From contig CAVOWK010000024.1 in assembly GCA_963700045.1 (NCBI GenBank), positions 62,001-126,000 of the forward strand: a DNA stretch of 64,000 nt. Direction: 5' to 3'. Of the stretch, positions 8,331 to 16,064 are shown one piece after another (position 1 is the first letter of the stretch; every line of letters begins with the position of its first letter). The stretch comes from RPQJ01 sp963700045 (GTDB taxonomy: Bacteria > Pseudomonadota > Gammaproteobacteria > Steroidobacterales > Steroidobacteraceae). Below the pieces are notes generated by a model. The model was not told where the DNA came from, did not search any database, and was given only the letters and a program-made list of their open reading frames with translations. A program made the translations under genes and the position numbers.

Positions 8331-9434
8331 CTATTCGAGTGTGCGGTGGAAAACATCGCGCAGCACCTCCGACTCCTTGAAGAAGGCGTCGTGGCCGTAC
8401 ATCGAGCTGATCTCGATCAGCTGGCAGGCGCTGCCGAACCGGTCGCGCAGCGTTCGCATGTCGGCGGGCGGCACCAGCTGGTCCTCCAGCACCGCGATCA
8501 TGGTCATCGGCACGGCAATGGTCTCGGGTTCGATGCGGTGCAGGTCGATCGACTCCGACAGGCAGACGAACGCCTCGGGCCGGTAGGTGCGGGAATAGGC
8601 CTCGCCGCGCGAGACGATGTACGACTCGACCGGGAACACGAAACGCCCGTCGTGGCGCACGGGCTCGCCCGGGAATCGATCCTCGAATTCGCGCACCGAG
8701 CGGTATGTCGTCATTGCCAGCGCGCGCGCCAGGGCGAGTCCTTGCTCGCCCTCGCCATGCGCGATGGCGTAACGCACGAAATTGCGCTGGACGCTGCGCC
8801 ACGCAGTCGACATGGGATGCGTGCGGTGAGCGGCGCTGACCACGATGCCATGCCGCAGGCGCGCCGCGTGCTTCGCGCCCATCACCAGCGTGACCATGCC
8901 ACCATAGGACGCGCCGATGCAGCCGTGCAGGCCTGCAATGCCGAGGTGGTCCATCACTGCCACGAGGCAAGCCGCCTGGTCGTGCGCGCTGACGCTCTGG
9001 AACACTTCGCCGTGTCCGGGTCCGGTCGTGCGGTGGCTGCCGCCCAGGAAGTCGATGCCGAGGACCCGGAAACGATCCGTGTCCAGAGCCTTGCCAGGCC
9101 CGGCGATTTCGTCCCACCAGCCCGCCACGCCATCGCGCACCTTGAACACGTTGCGGCCCGCCGATATTCCCCCGAGCACCGCCACCACCGGGGCACCCCC
9201 GGCGCCAGCGATCCGGTACGCGATCTCGACACGCGGCAGCTCGCCGCCAAAGTGCAACGGGAACGGCTCGTGGTCCAGGACGAGGATGTCCTCGTCAAAC
9301 GCGTAACCTGCGGGCAGCACGACCGGGCGCAGGGCCGCGGCTGGATCCATCGACGAGGGATCGGCGGCGCCATCCGGTGCGATGTTTTCATCGACTGCCG
9401 GCTGGCTGTTGCTCGTGGTGACGGACGAAGGCAC
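8331..9434 (-). CDS. metX: Homoserine O-acyltransferase (MetX family)
   Basis: Alpha/beta-hydrolase-fold enzyme that activates homoserine by O-acetylation or O-succinylation. The nucleophile elbow is GASYGG near residue 176 (not the GGSMGG of many MetX). GYGSGS-type residues are absent; GGSHRTTGPGHGE and the C-terminal SSMYGHDAFFKE with the catalytic His are visible. Length is 367 residues from the GTG at 9434. The first ~27 residues are poorly conserved in character, and an ATG near 9351 is an alternative start. The acyl donor (succinyl versus acetyl) cannot be settled here, since the family also includes succinyltransferases. A SAM-I riboswitch precedes the gene. Confidence 0.88.
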   Translation of the reverse strand: MPSSVTTSNSQPAVDENIAPDGAADPSSMDPAAALRPVVLPAGYAFDEDILVLDHEPFPLHFGGELPRVEIAYRIAGAGGAPVVAVLGGISAGRNVFKVRDGVAGWWDEIAGPGKALDTDRFRVLGIDFLGGSHRTTGPGHGEVFQSVSAHDQAACLVAVMDHLGIAGLHGCIGASYGGMVTLVMGAKHAARLRHGIVVSAAHRTHPMSTAWRSVQRNFVRYAIAHGEGEQGLALARALAMTTYRSVREFEDRFPGEPVRHDGRFVFPVESYIVSRGEAYSRTYRPEAFVCLSESIDLHRIEPETIAVPMTMIAVLEDQLVPPADMRTLRDRFGSACQLIEISSMYGHDAFFKESEVLRDVFHRTLE

Positions 9435-9609
9435 TGCTGCTACTCGAACTCGCGCTGATTCCGGTCAAACTCTGGGCACGGGTGTCGGGACCCGTGCCGG
9501 CCTGCCCGTCGATGTAAGAAACCACAAGCGGGGGGTACTTGCGCGCGCGGGATGGTTGCGGCGACCAACACCCCCGTCGGTCGTGAAACCGGGCGGGGCA
9601 GCCTCGCTG
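9435..9609 (-). promoter_or_regulatory. Expression platform between SAM riboswitch and metX
   Basis: About 175 nt separate the riboswitch aptamer from the metX start. The RNA is GC-rich, with a small CAGCGAGGCTG hairpin immediately after the aptamer, but no obvious T-run terminator. Control by blocking translation, or by a terminator that cannot be picked out by eye, are both possible. Confidence 0.4.
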
Positions 9610-9727
9610 CAACTCATCTTCCGGCGACGCGCAGGGTCCCCGTGGAGTTGGCACCAGTTCGGGCGGGTTGGGCCCGATGGTTGCCCCGGCTTCAAAGGGC
9701 CATTCCCTCAGCCGGTCTCGATGAGCG
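9610..9727 (-). promoter_or_regulatory. SAM-I (S-box) riboswitch controlling metX-metB
   Basis: Read on the minus strand, the conserved S-box blocks occur in order: P1 5' strand CUCAUC with GAG, then GAGGGAAUGGCCC (9709-9697), GAAGCCGGGGCAACC (9693-9679), GGUGCCAACUCC (9655-9644) and GAAGAUGAG (9621-9613). The last closes P1 with the first (9720-9725 pairs with 9613-9618). This order and spacing define the SAM-I class, which binds S-adenosylmethionine and shuts off methionine genes. A promoter whose predicted start falls at about 9727 places the aptamer at the very 5' end of the transcript. Confidence 0.95.
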
Positions 9728-9733
9728 GGGCGA

Positions 9734-9762
9734 AGTTTAGGTGTGACAGCACGTTAGCGCAA
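9734..9762 (-). promoter_or_regulatory. Probable metX promoter with operator-like sequence in the spacer
   Basis: On the minus strand TTGCGC (9762-9757), a 17 bp spacer and TAAACT (9739-9734) form a plausible sigma-70 promoter. Its start point would coincide with the first base of the riboswitch P1 helix, which is independent support. The spacer contains TAACGTGCTGTCACA, nearly identical to the sequence at 10021-10035 before the his operon. Confidence 0.55.
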
Positions 9763-10037
9763 GGAACTACGGCGCAACCAAGACACAGTCCGCGCGAAGC
9801 CAGGAGGGGGATGCCTGCGAGCGCCGCCAGCCGTGTCCGGTCCGGACGCGCCCCGAAAAACGCCGTAAACCCTTCCCTGGGGGCTCCGGCCGCGCCGTCC
9901 ATGGCGCGGACGGTTTTCGGAGCGCGTCCGGACCGGAAACGCTGTCGGCGCGGAAGGCTCCTGCCCTCCCTGGCTTCGCACGGACTGCGTCTGCGGTTGC
10001 GCTGCGACGTTCCAATGTATTAACGTGCTATCACATT
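9741..10037. repeat. Large (~300 bp) inverted repeat between metX and the his operon
   Basis: Two arms of about 125 bp (roughly 9742-9866 and 9909-10035) are imperfect reverse complements around a short central region. Matching blocks include the outermost TGTGACAGCACGTTA against TGTGATAGCACGTTA, GCGCAACC, CAGTCCG, GCGAAGCCAGG and CCGGTCCGGACGCGC. By eye the identity is about 80 percent. The outermost ends contain promoter-like sequences facing outward in both directions, toward metX and toward the his operon. It could be a palindromic MITE with terminal inverted repeats, or an inverted duplication of a promoter/operator segment. Its transcript would form one very long hairpin. Confidence 0.85.
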
Positions 10038-10038
10038 A
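10021..10038 (+). promoter_or_regulatory. Palindromic operator-like site upstream of the his operon
   Basis: TAACGTGCTATCACATTA is an 18 bp imperfect palindrome (14 of 18 positions symmetric; core GTG-N4-CAC flanked by TAA and TTA). It lies 25 bp before the start of a TrpR-like regulator gene, overlaps the expected promoter area, and recurs in the metX promoter. It is a natural candidate for the binding site of that regulator; this link is inferred. Confidence 0.45.
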
Positions 10039-10062
10039 ATACAACCTCGCGCATCGAGACCC

Positions 10063-10371
10063 GTGAAGAACCACCGTGGAATTTCCCCCCGCCAGGAAGC
10101 GGCCGCCGAGCGCGCGCTGTGCCAGGCCATCCTGACGCTGCGCACCGTCGACGAGTGCCGCGATTTCCTGCGCGACCTCTGCACGCCGGCGGAACTGCAG
10201 GCCCTCGCCGATCGCTGGACCGTGGTCGGGCTGCTGCAGGCGGGTATGCCCTACCGCGAGATCGCGAAACAGACGGGTGTCAGCGTGACGACCATCGGGC
10301 GGGTTGCCCGCTACCTGGGTGCCGGCAACGGCGGCTACGAACTGGCGGCGCGCCGCCTCGGGGAACGCTGA
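10063..10371 (+). CDS. TrpR-related (YerC/YecD-like) DNA-binding protein
   Basis: A 102-residue all-helical protein. LCTPAELQALADRWTVVGLLQ followed by YREIAKQTGVSVTTIGRVARYL is the TrpR/YerC helix-turn-helix signature. Its stop overlaps the hisG start (TGATG), so it is the first gene of the his operon. The likely job is transcriptional control of histidine synthesis, probably autoregulatory through the palindrome just upstream. Relatives next to his genes in Xanthomonadales have been proposed as histidine regulators, but the ligand here is unknown. Start is the GTG at 10063. Confidence 0.88.
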   Translation: MKNHRGISPRQEAAAERALCQAILTLRTVDECRDFLRDLCTPAELQALADRWTVVGLLQAGMPYREIAKQTGVSVTTIGRVARYLGAGNGGYELAARRLGER

Positions 10372-11270
10372 TGGATCGCCAGCAACGCCTGCGCATCGCC
10401 GTGCAGAAATCGGGACGCCTTACCGACGAATCGCTCGACCTGCTCCACCGCTGCGGCCTGAAATTCAACCGCGGCAAGGACCAGCTCATGTGCTACGGCG
10501 AGAACATGCCGCTCGACGTGCTGTTCGTGCGGGACGACGACATACCCGACCTCGTCCAGGAAGACGTCTGCGATCTCGGCCTGGTCGGGCTGAACGTGCT
10601 CGAGGAAAAGCGTCTCGCAATGCTGGCTCGCGGCACAACCCCGCGTATCGAAATCCTGCAGAAACTCGACTTCGGCCGTTGCCGCCTGTCGCTCGCCGTG
10701 CCGCAGGAATTCGTCTACGCCGGCCTGCAGAGCATCGCCGGCAAGCGCATCGCCACCACGTATCCCCACGTGCTGGCGCGCTTCCTGCACGAGAACGCCA
10801 TCACCGCCGAAATCGTCACGCTGTCCGGCGCGGTCGAAATTGCACCACGCCTCGGCCGGGCCGACCTGATCTGCGACCTCGTTTCCACCGGTTCGACCCT
10901 GACCGCCAATCACCTGCGCGAAGTGGCCACCGTGCTCGAAAGCCAGGTGTGCCTGGTGCGCACTCCGGTCGCCCTGCCCGAGGTCAAGGCCGACTGGGTA
11001 CGTCGACTGCTGGTGCGGGTCGACGGCGTCCAGCAGGTGCGAGAGAGCAAGTACATCATGCTGCACGCCCCGCGCTCGGCCCTGGCGCAGATCGCAAAGC
11101 TGCTGCCCGGCAGCGAGTCCCCAACGGTCATCCCGCTGGACGGCACCGGCGACAAAGTGGCGGTGCACGCCGTCTGTCGCGAGACCGTGTTCTGGGAGAC
11201 GCTCGAAAGCCTGAAAGCCGCCGGTGCCAGTGCAGTCCTGGTGCTGCCAGTGGAGAAGATGCTCGCATGA
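10371..11270 (+). CDS. hisG: ATP phosphoribosyltransferase, long form
   Basis: Condenses ATP with PRPP in the first, feedback-controlled step of histidine synthesis. RIAVQKSGRLTDESLDLL opens the catalytic domain, and DLICDLVSTGSTLTANHL is the PRPP-binding loop. The 299 residues, with a C-terminal ~80-residue HisG_C domain (VIPLDGTGDKVAVHAVCRE), make it the long form that binds histidine allosterically and does not need HisZ. Start overlaps the previous stop; its own stop overlaps hisD. Confidence 0.96.
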   Translation: MDRQQRLRIAVQKSGRLTDESLDLLHRCGLKFNRGKDQLMCYGENMPLDVLFVRDDDIPDLVQEDVCDLGLVGLNVLEEKRLAMLARGTTPRIEILQKLDFGRCRLSLAVPQEFVYAGLQSIAGKRIATTYPHVLARFLHENAITAEIVTLSGAVEIAPRLGRADLICDLVSTGSTLTANHLREVATVLESQVCLVRTPVALPEVKADWVRRLLVRVDGVQQVRESKYIMLHAPRSALAQIAKLLPGSESPTVIPLDGTGDKVAVHAVCRETVFWETLESLKAAGASAVLVLPVEKMLA

Positions 11271-12593
11271 AGAGCCCGCTCGATATTCTCGACTGGGCCA
11301 CGCTCGACGAGGCGAGTCGCGACGCCGTGCTGCGTCGTCCGGCCCAGCGCGACGCCGCCGGCCTGCTCGAACGGGCCCGCGGCATCGTCGACTGACGTTC
11401 GCGCGCGCGGCGACGATGCGCTGCGCGAGTACACGGCCAGGCTCGACGGCGTCCACCTCGATTCGTTCAGCGTGTCGGACGCCGAGTTCGCCGCCGCCGA
11501 AGCCGCGCTCGAGCCGGAGCAGCGCGCAGCACTCGAGCGCGCGATCGAGACGGTCACCCGCTTCCACGAACTGCAGACGCTGCCGCCGCTGCGGCTCGAA
11601 ACCGCACCGGGCGTAGTCTGCGAGCGCATGACCGTGGCGCTCGAGTCCGTCGGGCTCTACGTGCCGGCGGGAACCGCGCCCCTGCCGTCGACCGCACTGA
11701 TGCTGGCCGTGCCAGCCAGCATCGCCGGCTGTCCGGTGCGAGTCATGTGCACCCCGCCTCGTCCCGATGGCTCGGCCGATCCCGCCGTACTGGTGGCGGC
11801 GAGGCTGTGCGGGATTCGCAAAGTGTTCAAGATCGGTGGTGCGCAGGCCGTCGCCGCGATGGCGTATGGCACGGCATCGGTGCCCAAAGTCGTCAAGATC
11901 TTCGGGCCAGGCAATTCCTGGGTCACGGCGGCAAAGCAGATCGTCGCGCAGGACGCCGATGGCGCAGCGCTGGACATGCCTGCCGGACCATCGGAAGTGC
12001 TGGTCATCGCCGATGAATCCGCGCGACCCGCGTTCGTCGCCGCCGACCTGCTCGCGCAGGCGGAACACAGCGTCGACGCACAGGTCGTACTCGTAACTGT
12101 TTCACGCAGGATAGCCGAGGCGTGCGTGGCCGAGGTCGCCAGGCAACTGGCCGCACTGCCGCGCCGTGACATCGCGGGCAAGGCGATCGCCGAAAGTCGC
12201 GTCATCGTCGTGCCAACCCTCGCGGCCGCCATGGAAGTTTCGAACCGTTATGCCCCCGAGCACCTGATCCTGCAGGTTTCCCACCCGCGCGAGCTGCTGC
12301 TGCAAGTGCAGAATGCCGGATCCGTCTTCCTCGGCGCGTGGACGCCCGAAACGATGGGCGACTACTGCAGTGGCACCAACCACGTGCTGCCCACGTACGG
12401 CCATGCCCGCGCCTACAGCGGGCTCAGCGTGTTCGACTTCGTCAAGCGCATCACCGTGCAGGAGCTGACCGCGGACGGCTTGCGCAACCTCGGGCCGACG
12501 GCACGCACCCTGGCACAGCTCGAGTCGCTCGACGCGCACGCCAATGCCGTCACGATTCGTCTCGATGCACTGGCGCAGGCAGGCAACGCATGA
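11267..12593 (+). CDS. hisD: Histidinol dehydrogenase (one frameshift)
   Basis: Zinc- and NAD-dependent enzyme for the last two oxidation steps of histidine synthesis. The first frame begins MKSPLDILDWATLDEASRDAV and stops at GIVD; the next frame continues at once with DVRARGDDALREYTARLDG, so one base is extra at about 11391-11393. Downstream, IFGPGNSWVTAAKQ, DMPAGPSEVLVIADE, AEHSVDAQVVLVT and GTNHVLPTYGHARAYSGLS carry the substrate and zinc ligands. The restored length (about 440) fits the family. ATG overlaps the hisG stop and the end overlaps hisC, so the gene is almost surely functional in the organism. Confidence 0.93.
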
Positions 12594-13648
12594 GTCATTC
12601 GATCCTGCAACTGGCGCGACCGGACATCCTCGAACTGCAGCCCTACCAGCACGCGGCCTGGGACCCGTCGCTCGAGCGCATGCACGCCAACGAAATGCCG
12701 TGGCGCGCCTCGGGCGACAACTCGACCGCCGGACTCAATCGGTATCCCGAGCCACAACCGCAGGCGCTGGTCGAGCGCATGGCGCAGCTGTATGGCGTTC
12801 CGGCGCGCCAACTGCTGGTTGGCCGTGGCAGCGACGAGGCCATCGACCTGCTGGTGCGCGCCTTCTGCCGCGCGGGACAGGACAACGTGGTGATCACTCC
12901 ACCCACGTTCGGCTTTTACAAAGTCGCGGCGCGGATCCAGGGCGCGGGCGTGCTCGAAGTCCCGCTGCTGCGCGATGGCTTTGCACTGGATGCCGAGCAG
13001 GTCATTGCCGCCGGCCTGCGCTCGAAGATCGTGTTTCTTTGTTCGCCCAACAACCCGACGGGCAACCTGCTCGACGAAGTCGCGATGCTGCGTGTGTGCA
13101 CGCAACTCGCTGGCAAGGCCCTGGTCGTCGTGGACGAGGCTTACGTCGAGTTCTGCGGTCGAGCGAGCCTGACGGCACGGCTGGCCGAATTCCCGAACCT
13201 CGTCATCCTGCGCACGCTGTCGAAGGCCTACGCACTCGCCGGTGCGCGCCTCGGCACGGTGATCGCAAGCGAGGACATCATCGGGCTGCTGCGCCGGATC
13301 ATTCCGCCGTATGCAATTCCTGCGTCGACGGTGGACGAGGTCCTGGCCCTGACCGAGGCGCCCCAGCGCGCGCTGTCTGCCGCACGCATCCGCACGCTGC
13401 TCGACGAACGCGCCAGCATGCACGCGCGCCTCGAGCGCTGCGCCAACGTCGCGCAGGTCTTTCCATCCGATGCCAACTTCCTGCTGGTCGAGTGCCGCGA
13501 TGCCGCGCGATTCCTCGCAGCCGGCAAGTCGGCGGGACTGATCTTGCGTGACTTCTCGTCCTATCCCGGACTGGCGAATTGCCTGCGCATCTCGATCGGC
13601 ACGCCCGACCAGAACCAGCGGCTGCTGGCCGCGGTGGAGCAGCCATGA
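12590..13648 (+). CDS. hisC: Histidinol-phosphate aminotransferase
   Basis: PLP-dependent fold-type I aminotransferase that turns imidazole-acetol phosphate into histidinol phosphate. LNRYPEPQPQALVERMA, GRGSDEAIDLL, CSPNNPTGNLL, VVVDEAYVEF and TLSKAYALAGARLG are visible, the last holding the Schiff-base lysine. LRISIGTPDQNQRLLAA ends the protein. It has 352 residues; the ATGA overlap with hisD fixes the start. Confidence 0.96.
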   Translation: MSHSILQLARPDILELQPYQHAAWDPSLERMHANEMPWRASGDNSTAGLNRYPEPQPQALVERMAQLYGVPARQLLVGRGSDEAIDLLVRAFCRAGQDNVVITPPTFGFYKVAARIQGAGVLEVPLLRDGFALDAEQVIAAGLRSKIVFLCSPNNPTGNLLDEVAMLRVCTQLAGKALVVVDEAYVEFCGRASLTARLAEFPNLVILRTLSKAYALAGARLGTVIASEDIIGLLRRIIPPYAIPASTVDEVLALTEAPQRALSAARIRTLLDERASMHARLERCANVAQVFPSDANFLLVECRDAARFLAAGKSAGLILRDFSSYPGLANCLRISIGTPDQNQRLLAAVEQP

Positions 13649-14721
13649 GTGGAGCACGCGTCCTGTTCATCGATCGCGACGGCACGCTGGTGGAAGAACC
13701 GGTCGACGAACAGGTCGACAGCCTCGCAAAAATCCGCCTGCTGCCGGGTGTGATTCCTGCGCTGCTCGAACTCAAGCAGGCCGGCTACCGCTTCGTACTC
13801 GTGAGCAACCAGGATGGTCTCGGCACGCACACGTTCCCGGAGCCCACGTTCCGCGAACCGCAGGATTTCATCCGTACCCTGTTCGCCTCGCAGGGCATCG
13901 AATTCGACGCGGAATTTTTCTGCCCGCATCGGCCCGCCGATGGCTGCGAATGCCGCAAGCCGAAGATCGGCCTGTTGACCGATTACCTGCGTGACAACCC
14001 CATCGACCCGAAGAACAGCTACGTGATCGGCGATCGCGAGACGGACCTGCAACTGGCGGCGAACCTGGGGCTCCAGGGCCTGAAGGTCCATGCCGATGGC
14101 AGCGGCGACGCCACCTGGGCTGCGATCGTGGAGCGACTGCGCCGGCCGGCCCGCACCGCGACCGTGCTGCGCAAGACGAAGGAAACCGACATCCGGGTGC
14201 GGGTCAACCTCGACCGCACCGGCCCCATCGCCATCGCGACCGGCATCGGCTTCTACGATCACATGCTGGAGCAGGTCGCGCGTCACGGCGGCTTCGCGCT
14301 GGAACTCACCTGCACCGGCGACCTGGAGATCGACGAGCACCACACGGTCGAGGACTGCGCGCTGGCGCTCGGCCAGGCCTTGCGTGAAGCGCTTGGCGAC
14401 AAGCGCGGCATCGCACGCTTCGGCTTCGTGCTGCCCATGGACGAGTCCCAGGCGCAGGTCGCTATCGACCTTTCGGGCCGCGCCTACGCTGTCTTCGAGG
14501 GTACGTTCGGTCGCGAGACCGTTGGCGGCCTGCCCACCGAGCTCGTGCCGCATTTCTTCCGCTCACTGGCCGACAGTCTGCTGGCCGCCGTGCACGTGCA
14601 GGTGACGGGCGACAACACGCACCACATGATCGAGGCATGCTTCAAGTGCACGGGTCGTGCGCTGCGCCAGGCGATCAGGATCGAGGGGAGCGAACTGCCC
14701 AGCAGCAAGGGTGTGCTTTGA
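13645..14721 (+). CDS. hisB: Bifunctional histidinol-phosphatase / imidazoleglycerol-phosphate dehydratase
   Basis: A fused enzyme performing two non-consecutive steps of histidine synthesis. The N-terminal HAD phosphatase half has FIDRDGTL (residues 8-15), VSNQDGLGT, the zinc-site CPHRPADGCECRKPK and VIGDRETDLQLA. The C-terminal half (from about residue 165) is IGPD, with GFYDHMLEQVARHGGF, DEHHTVEDCALALG and GDNTHHMIEACFK providing the manganese-binding histidines. The 358-residue fusion is the gammaproteobacterial arrangement. ATG overlaps the hisC stop. Confidence 0.97.
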   Translation: MSGARVLFIDRDGTLVEEPVDEQVDSLAKIRLLPGVIPALLELKQAGYRFVLVSNQDGLGTHTFPEPTFREPQDFIRTLFASQGIEFDAEFFCPHRPADGCECRKPKIGLLTDYLRDNPIDPKNSYVIGDRETDLQLAANLGLQGLKVHADGSGDATWAAIVERLRRPARTATVLRKTKETDIRVRVNLDRTGPIAIATGIGFYDHMLEQVARHGGFALELTCTGDLEIDEHHTVEDCALALGQALREALGDKRGIARFGFVLPMDESQAQVAIDLSGRAYAVFEGTFGRETVGGLPTELVPHFFRSLADSLLAAVHVQVTGDNTHHMIEACFKCTGRALRQAIRIEGSELPSSKGVL

Positions 14722-14722
14722 G

Positions 14723-15319
14723 ATGACCGACGTCGCGATCATCGCCAACGGCGGCGCCAACATCGCTTCGCTGCGCTTCGCGCTCGACCGGCTCGGCGCA
14801 TCCTCGCAGCTGACCGCCGATGTCGACGAGTTGCGGCGCGCGCCACGCGTCATCCTGCCCGGCGTGGGCGCCGCGGCGGATGCCATGGAGCGACTGCACG
14901 CACTCGGGCTGGCGTCCGTGATACCGACGCTGATCCAGCCCGTGCTCGGCATCTGCCTCGGCATGCAATTGCTGTTCGAAGGCAGCGAGGAAGGGGACAC
15001 GGAGTGCCTCGGCATTCTCCCTGCACGGGTTACCCGGTTTCCCGATCGGCAGGGTTTTCCGGTCCCGCACATGGGTTGGAACCAGGTCGTGCCGCAGACC
15101 GGCTCATCGCTGACGCGTGGGCTCGGCGACGCCGCCTACGTCTATTTCGTGCACAGCTACGCCGCACCGGTCGGCCCTTGGACGGAAGCCGTCACCGACT
15201 ACGGTGGCGAATTCTCGGCGATCGTCCGTCATGCGAACTTTCACGGCGCCCAGTTTCATCCCGAGCGCTCGTCGCGTGCGGGCCAGCGCCTCCTCGCCAA
15301 CTTCCTGGCACTGGCCTGA
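14723..15319 (+). CDS. hisH: Imidazole glycerol phosphate synthase, glutaminase subunit
   Basis: Class I glutamine amidotransferase that supplies ammonia to HisF. The oxyanion region LPGVGAAADAMERL precedes the nucleophilic Cys in GICLGMQLLFEGSEEG (about residue 78). The catalytic His/Glu appear in GAQFHPERSS, where Arg replaces the more usual Lys after HPE. It has 198 residues. The ATG two bases after the hisB stop was chosen because MTDVAIIANGGANIASL matches the family N-terminus. Confidence 0.95.
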   Translation: MTDVAIIANGGANIASLRFALDRLGASSQLTADVDELRRAPRVILPGVGAAADAMERLHALGLASVIPTLIQPVLGICLGMQLLFEGSEEGDTECLGILPARVTRFPDRQGFPVPHMGWNQVVPQTGSSLTRGLGDAAYVYFVHSYAAPVGPWTEAVTDYGGEFSAIVRHANFHGAQFHPERSSRAGQRLLANFLALA

Positions 15320-15320
15320 C

Positions 15321-16064
15321 ATGCAGCTCGTGCCAGCCATCGACCTGCGTGGCGGCCAGTGCGTGCGCCTGCTGCAGGGGCGCTTCGACGCCGAGACTGT
15401 CTACGGCAACGATCCAGGCACGATCCTCGGGCGCTACCGCGACCTCGGTGCGCGATACGTGCACGTCGTCGACCTTGACGGCGCACGCGACGGCTCGCAG
15501 GGCAACCGATCGGCAATCGCCAGGCTGGCGCAAGCGTTCACGGACACTGCCATCCAGGTCGGCGGCGGCGTCCGCTCGCGCGCGGTCGCGGCGGAATTGC
15601 TCGCACTCGGGGTGCAACGGATCGTCGTCGGCAGCGTGGCCGTGACGAAACCCGCTGAGGTCCAGCAATGGATGCAGGAGTTCGGTCCCGATCGCATCGT
15701 GCTGGCGTTCGACGTTCGCCTCGACGCAGGTGGCACGCCGCGCCTCACGACGCACGGGTGGGAATCGCAGACCGAGGCGAGCCTGTGGGACGCGGTTGCG
15801 AGTTACCTGCCGCATGGTGCACTGCACGTGCTGTGCACGGACGTCGCCCGTGACGGCGCCCTCTCCGGACCCAATCTCGCGCTGTACGCCGAGGCGGCAC
15901 GACGCTTTCCGACGATTCAATGGCAGGCCTCGGGCGGCGTCAGTTGCGGTGCCGACCTCGTGGCGCTGGCAGCCACGGGCGCGGCGGCCGTGATCAGTGG
16001 CCGCGCCCTGCTCGAAAATCGCATCCCGGCCGCGGAGCTCGCCCCATTCTTGCCAAGCGCATAA
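15321..16064 (+). CDS. hisA: Phosphoribosylformimino-5-aminoimidazole carboxamide ribotide isomerase
   Basis: (beta/alpha)8-barrel Amadori isomerase, fourth step of histidine synthesis. The catalytic aspartates lie in VPAIDLRGGQCVRL near the N-terminus and CTDVARDGALSGPN in the second half-barrel. Phosphate-binding GGGVRS and GRALLENRI are present. It is 247 residues, starting one base after the hisH stop. Its 3' end overlaps hisF by 19 bp. Confidence 0.96.
   Translation: MQLVPAIDLRGGQCVRLLQGRFDAETVYGNDPGTILGRYRDLGARYVHVVDLDGARDGSQGNRSAIARLAQAFTDTAIQVGGGVRSRAVAAELLALGVQRIVVGSVAVTKPAEVQQWMQEFGPDRIVLAFDVRLDAGGTPRLTTHGWESQTEASLWDAVASYLPHGALHVLCTDVARDGALSGPNLALYAEAARRFPTIQWQASGGVSCGADLVALAATGAAAVISGRALLENRIPAAELAPFLPSA

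Noticed and set aside
9708..9902. Small minus-strand frames inside the large inverted repeat
   Set aside because: They follow the repeat arms, lack family features and overlap the riboswitch/promoter; treated as non-coding.
9741..10037. Large inverted repeat as an ordinary terminator
   Set aside because: It lies between divergent, not convergent, operons, lacks T-runs and its ends hold promoter-like sequences.
10039..10062. Histidine leader peptide or T-box attenuator before the his operon
   Set aside because: No His-rich small frame and no T-box features could be found; the space to the first gene is too short.
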